From Branchiostoma floridae (lineage: Eukaryota > Chordata > Leptocardii > Amphioxiformes > Branchiostomatidae): DNA of 64,000 nucleotides. Both the position numbers and the translations under genes were made by a program. Within the stretch, counting starts at the first letter, position 1, and every line of letters begins with the position of its first letter. Positions 59,098 through 64,000 of the stretch are shown here, piece after piece. The stretch spans positions 10,307,459 to 10,371,458 of the forward strand of contig NC_049993.1 in the NCBI RefSeq assembly GCF_000003815.2, in the 5' to 3' direction. The notes beneath the pieces are model-generated. The model was given only the letters and a program-made list of their open reading frames with translations. It was not told where the DNA came from and made no database searches.

Positions 59098-61257
59098 CTG
59101 CAATATATGGATTGAAAAAGATGAAGGAAAAGATGGAAAGATTCAGCATACTTCAACACAAGGTTTCATCATGAAAATGAATGTATGATTTATTTTTGCC
59201 ACAGAATATCATATGTAACGTTATGTCAAGATAAATTTTGAACAAAAATGCTTCACAAAATTTCTCTGCCGCCGTAGCTAAACGATATGTTGGAAGCTCG
59301 CAGGTCAGTTTGTCAAGGAATGGTTGCTACTGACGCCAAATAGCGAGGTTTGTTGTCTGTAAGGTGTTAATGTATAAAACAATGTTCTTATCGACTTGTG
59401 AAATACGCATTTCCTAGTAACCCTGCCTTTGATTTCTAAGTGCCACACACGTTCAAACTTCCCACTTTCTTGAGAAAGAATTCTGCCTTCCTTGCTGTAT
59501 AACCACCCTTCCTTGCAACCTTCAGCGTCTTTGTTTTACATTACTGACTAAACGCACCAGAGCCTTCTCGGCCCACACATGTATCAATAGCACGGTTTGC
59601 CTTTCCTGACGTGCAGTATATCTCTGCGGACATAAACCAAGAGTAGGCGATTAGAGCACGCCAGAGAAATGCCAAGGAACCGCTTGCCAAAAACAACAGG
59701 GAACTGCTCTGATCGTTTCTTGAGCCGCCCCCACTCACTGAACCTGCCAGGACAGTTTACCAGCGCATGCGCTCTACCTGCCGAATCTCTCGACATTTGC
59801 CATATGTCGGCAGGGGTCGCTTCTCCACGTCAAACGATCTAACAGAGTGCCATCTCTCACGTGTGTTTAGTGCTGCGGGCGCTTTTAAGTGACACAGACG
59901 CTCATGAACGCGATCAGAAATCACTAACAAAGCCGTCACAAGACCACAGTAGGCCACTATAAGGTCATAGTTGGTACACATGTGAAGATGGATGTTGGCA
60001 CATGGTAGTGGCGCAGTCACATTCGTTGTCCGATTTTTACGTTGTAGGATTTTATTTTGTAGGATATTTACGTTAACGTTGTAGGATATTACGTTGTAGG
60101 ATTTTCAGCAAATGCTTGACAGAATCATCACAAGAATATACGGCAATTTTGTCCGTCGCAAGTCAACTGAACTCCTGGACTCTATACAATATATTCACGA
60201 CTGTCCTACGAATACCCCGCAGTTTGCTACTAAAACCCTCATTCGATGACGAATGACAACTGGCTCTTACAAGAGAAAAATAGAGATTGTTGTTGAACTA
60301 CAGCAGGAAATTTCCCTTACAGAAGGACACATGCTTTTGCTAAGTTCCCCACTGTCAAGGTCTAGTACCAGGAGGAAACGTACAGTGTATTGTACAGACA
60401 ACCCACATAACATTGACCTTTTCGTTTATTTATACAAACAGGCAAGGCCAACTTTAATTGTATTCCAAGACGCAGAAGAACGTTCAGAAGCTAAGCTAGA
60501 CATCTAGTGATGCCACAGTACCACCCGCTAGTGTATAAACTACATGTACACATTAGCCAATCAAAATCTTAATGGAATCACTATTAACGTAAGCGGAAGC
60601 CGTATGTGTCAAATGCTGTATTGCGTAGTTGGGTGTGGTTGCATAGAGGGGCACTGGACGACACCTCAACATGTTCAAATTCTCTGCATTCATGCTGTCT
60701 GTACATGTGAGGATATGGGTTTGGGTGATCAAGTCTGACGCAAATTTACACTGCCCAGTTGTTCAGAACTACGGCGGTACCTTTCCAGCTGGATTTGTGG
60801 ACAAAGACCAAAACCGTTTCCTTCACCAATATGATTGACGTGTAGAAAAGCCAAATCCCCTTGAAGCTGTTGCCAACACAGCTCTAATACTCACACAAAC
60901 CTTTCCTCCCCCACGCTCTGCTCATTCTAGGTCTTGGCGTGCCGCCTCGGCACAAGGTAGATGAAAAATGGACTTGGCAGAGGTTTTTGTGCATATCCTT
61001 GTTAGAGTTTACTGGGTCATTCTAACCCTATCAATTATCTATTTTAAAGTTTTTGTACTGGACTTGCTCTCTTCACACCACATCCGGTGCTACATTCTGT
61101 TTCTTACTTGAGTATTTTCCAAGTTGGGACTTTGACGTGAACACTCCATCCCCTCCCACAATCTTATCAGTGTATATGTTAATAAAATAATAGGGATACA
61201 TTGTATTTATGGTGTCCTTTTTGCTCACTTTGCGATCGCACCGTTATAGAAACTCTA
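59098..61257. other. Region upstream of DUF229, no confident exon
   Basis: Expected to contain the first DUF229 exon. A minus-strand ATG stretch at 59584-59796 has a weakly hydrophobic segment but no good donor, so I did not join it. Around 60030-60110 'cgttgtaggatattt' recurs three or four times as a small tandem repeat. Nothing else recognisable. Confidence 0.5.
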
Positions 61258-61452
61258 GTTCACCCTTATCCCCGGGGCAACCTATATCCGTTGTTTTAAT
61301 ACAGGGCATTTCAGGATACCAAGTTGACAGACAGAACATATATTGCAACTGAAAATACTGCAGCTTGAAACCACCTTGCGTCGACATGATATCCCTAAAT
61401 GCCCTGTTTTTTAAAACAACAGATATAGGTTGCCCTGCGGATAAAGGTGAAC
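61258..61452. mobile_element. MITE with GTTCACC(C/T)TTATCC ends
   Basis: 195 bp. The left arm GTTCACCCTTATCC...GGGGCAACCTATATC...GTTGTTTTAA pairs with the right arm TTAAAACAACAGATATAGGT...GGATAAAGGTGAAC. Central 'ccctaaatgccctg' and 'cagggcatttcagg' also pair. Non-coding. Confidence 0.8.
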
Positions 61453-62609
61453 AAGCGTTACATAAAATTGGTGCGATTTTACGTTTCGGTTAGGACAGTC
61501 CACAGCATTTTTCCACAATATCACTCCGCGGATAGGAATGTCCCGTCGCCCCAACACACTCAAGACCCTAAACACACCGCCAAGAAATACTTTCCGCTGA
61601 CAAATTGTCCCCTCTTGTCTTGGCTTGAAGTAATCATGAAGACAAATTTGTTCCACTCTAATTTGTCTGAGCGACAGCAAATATTTGCCGGTGCCATCTT
61701 GTCAAATAGCACATTCCGTGGGCTCGGAGACCATTGTCTGAAGTTCCTGTGTCTTGCAAAATGTAGCAGAAGAATACATGAGATAGAATTCTTGTTAAAG
61801 GTCACTTTCTTAATCTCGAAGTTAGCCTGTTTACTGTATGTACGAGACTATCATTCTTTCATTTATTTATAAGGTGCCAATTCATCAACAGAGTGACCCA
61901 GTAATGGGGATAAGAAATAACGTTAACGTTAATTTCTATGTATTTGACGCATATAGTCTCCAAGACATGCTCCTTAGGAATGCTTTTTTTCATGACATGT
62001 CTACTTTGCTGAAGTAACGTCCGCGCCAACAAAAGCCTGACTTCCAGTCTTGATGCTTCGCGTAGCCAGTCGGACGTGTCAGTGTAAATGTCAGCCGACC
62101 CATTCATTACTGAGATCATCACTCATTTCCTACACAGGACCCCTGCTTCCAACATAGCAGTGGGTGTATTTGTAACGGATGGGTGTTCGGTGTATTCAAT
62201 AAAAGAACATTCTGAGAACACTTAGTCCACTTAGTCCCCTCCTGCTTTGAGAGTCAAATCCTGACAAGACCCAAGGTAGAATCTCCCGGGTGTAATTTGG
62301 CGCAGACGGGGGGCAACGGTTGAGCGAGTTTTATCGTCCTAAAGACTTCCGAAATGTCACATTCTCACCCTAACCCACAGAGAGCGTGCGGAGATAAATG
62401 CACACACGGTGAAGGCTTGTCCCACAGTTCCCAATATCCGTACCTGCTGGAGTCTTGACTTTCAGATCACTATGTAGGCCGAGACTGTAGCTGACGGAAG
62501 TGTTCAAGGGCCAAACATTACATGGGAACAGCTGAAGATATGTGAATGGCGGAATGAATGAATGAACGGACGAACGAATTAATGAATGAACTAGAGTTCG
62601 GCGACCTCA
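61453..62609. other. Intergenic sequence
   Basis: I see no gene, RNA or repeat that I can support here; open stretches are short and lack splice-flanked family similarity. Confidence 0.5.
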
Positions 62610-63652
62610 TACCTCCATGAAAATTTAGAGCTTTCGTAAATTTCAGGCAATTGACCAACACATCAACATAATTCATGCATGGTGTTGTTCATCATTGACT
62701 AACGTACACATGTCACAATTATAAAATTCCCATTATTGATCATAAAGCAGTTTTGAATTTTTACATAAATTATGCAAATAAGTTCCTCATTACCATATTT
62801 GGTATCTGCTTATATTCCACCTATCATAATTAACATGTGTTACGTGTATTGAGGTCCAGTTATTGAAAACAATGGAACTATACAATTTCCTCATTAATTA
62901 TGCAAGTTAAGTCCTCATTTGCATAGCATGCATATTATTGTGACCATCTTTGCCTAAGCTACCTGCATGCCTAAAATGCAGGCAATCCGTCGTTCCTTTC
63001 GGCAGTTATCCGCTTTGGAGTGTCTTGACAAAAACGCCCCTGCAGTTCCACAATTAAATGTCAGGGGACTGAAACTTGCCCCACATTTTTATGTCGCTAA
63101 AAGCTATCTACCACTTAAATGTCACGACCATATCACGTCAGTGACAAGAGATACATTGAAAAAACTGATAGAATATTCTCATTAATTATGCAAATGTATT
63201 CCTGATTTGCATAATTAGTATTTTATCTTGTACAACATTGTCTAAGGTACCTACATACCAAAAATCATGAAAATCCGTTGTTCCCTTCTTGAGTTATCCT
63301 CGTCAGAAGTTTTTGACAAAAATGCCCCTGCTATCCCCAAACTAGACGCTAGGGGGCCCAAACTTATGTCATTTCTTCCTGAGCACAAGAGCTATCTAAC
63401 ACTTAAAAATCGTGACCATAGCGTGTTCAGAACACCGAGATAGCAAAACCGGAAGTTGCGCTGCAGCACCAAGGGGAGTTGCTAGGGAGCCCAAAATCTA
63501 ATCATTTCCAGCTTTCGTCACACACTACCAACACACCAAGTATGAAACCAATCCACCCAGCCGTTCTTGAGTTATCTTGTTTACACACACACAAACACAC
63601 AGACACACAAACGCGGGGTAAAATATAACCTCCATGACATTTCATGGAGGTA
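62610..63652. mobile_element. Non-autonomous element with TACCTCCATGAAA terminal repeats
   Basis: 13-bp perfect terminal inverted repeats (62610-62622 and 63640-63652) enclose about 1 kb. The interior has direct repeats: 'attaattatgcaa', 'cctcatttgcat', 'aaaatc.tgaaaatccgt.gttcc' and 'acaaaaa.gcccctgc' each occur twice or more, and a CACACA tract precedes the right end. No transposase frame. Confidence 0.65.
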
Positions 63653-63774
63653 ATAATTATTTTGTACATGCGTCACAGCGTAGGAGAAGGCTGAATTACG
63701 CATCACTTACAGGCTTGACGTAAAAAGTATTATAATAGTATAGTAGACATGGCAAGTGTAGGTACGTGCGCAAA

Positions 63775-63815
63775 CGTGCGCGCGCGTGTTTGTGTGTGTG
63801 TACAGTGTGTGTACG

Positions 63816-63845
<30 letters not shown>
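63775..63845. repeat. GT-rich simple sequence
   Basis: Alternating GCGC then (GT)n tract with minor interruptions near the right edge of the window. Confidence 0.95.
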
Positions 63846-63846
<1 letters not shown>

Positions 63847-64000
63847 TCTGTCTGTCCGTGCTTCTGTGTATGGTGTAAAGTGAGTTTCTATTGTTACACA
63901 GGAACCGCGGAAAGTGTGTGATGTCCTGTGTTTTCTTTATTGACTTCTTAAGAAATAGTTTCCTGTAGTCTCTAGTATAGTTTTGTACGATTATACTAGG

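Noticed and set aside
59584-59796. Candidate first exon of the DUF229 gene with a hydrophobic segment
   Set aside because: The hydrophobic stretch is weak, and no GT donor with consensus in the required phase was found to join it to 59097.
60253-60507. 84-residue plus-strand open frame
   Set aside because: No recognisable domain, no signal peptide, no splice-linked partner; it may be decayed repeat sequence, but I cannot support either reading.

Overview
The window is intron-rich animal genomic DNA. It has long genes of many short exons with GT-AG boundaries, many small inverted-repeat transposons, and animal-only families: a receptor tyrosine phosphatase, an adhesion GPCR, a Pax factor and a helical cytokine. 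Gene content, repeat style and a Pox-neuro-type Pax gene beside chordate-like families best fit a cephalochordate (amphioxus, Branchiostoma). This is inferred from sequence character only; no search was run.

Layout. (1) 760-20142, plus: a receptor protein tyrosine phosphatase, open at its 5' end, whose 43 exons join in frame. Ectodomain order is Tie-like Ig and EGF repeats, a PAN/apple domain, a fibrinogen C-terminal domain, more EGF, Ig, four FN3, a juxtamembrane FN3-like module with a furin-type site, then TM and two PTP domains. (2) 23511-31964, plus: an LRR adhesion GPCR, 18 exons, 1466 aa, with two copies of a mucin-plus-Ig cassette, GAIN/GPS and 7TM. (3) About 32.3-39 kb: nested transposons, namely two MITEs (one a hAT type with an 8-bp target duplication), a 3.5-kb element with arms of about 0.6 kb, and an internally deleted mariner inside it. 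(4) 42058-43992, minus: a complete five-exon Pox-neuro-like Pax gene (335 aa), paired domain only. (5) 48497-51109, minus: a complete five-exon gene for a secreted 249-aa protein resembling long-chain helical cytokines of the IL-6/CNTF/CLCF1 group. A 2.28-kb tandem duplication (44992-49554) gives it a second set of its last two exons. (6) 53907-59097, minus: 13 exons (692 aa, 5' end missing) of a DUF229 alkaline-phosphatase-fold protein. (7) About 59.1-64 kb: MITEs, a TIR element and GT-rich simple sequence, with no confident gene.

Coding joins were checked by hand: each exon set stays in frame from end to end. The genes do not form an operon or an obvious pathway. The common theme is cell-surface and extracellular signalling. 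The two strongest novelties are the Tie-like/fibrinogen receptor phosphatase and the cytokine-like gene.
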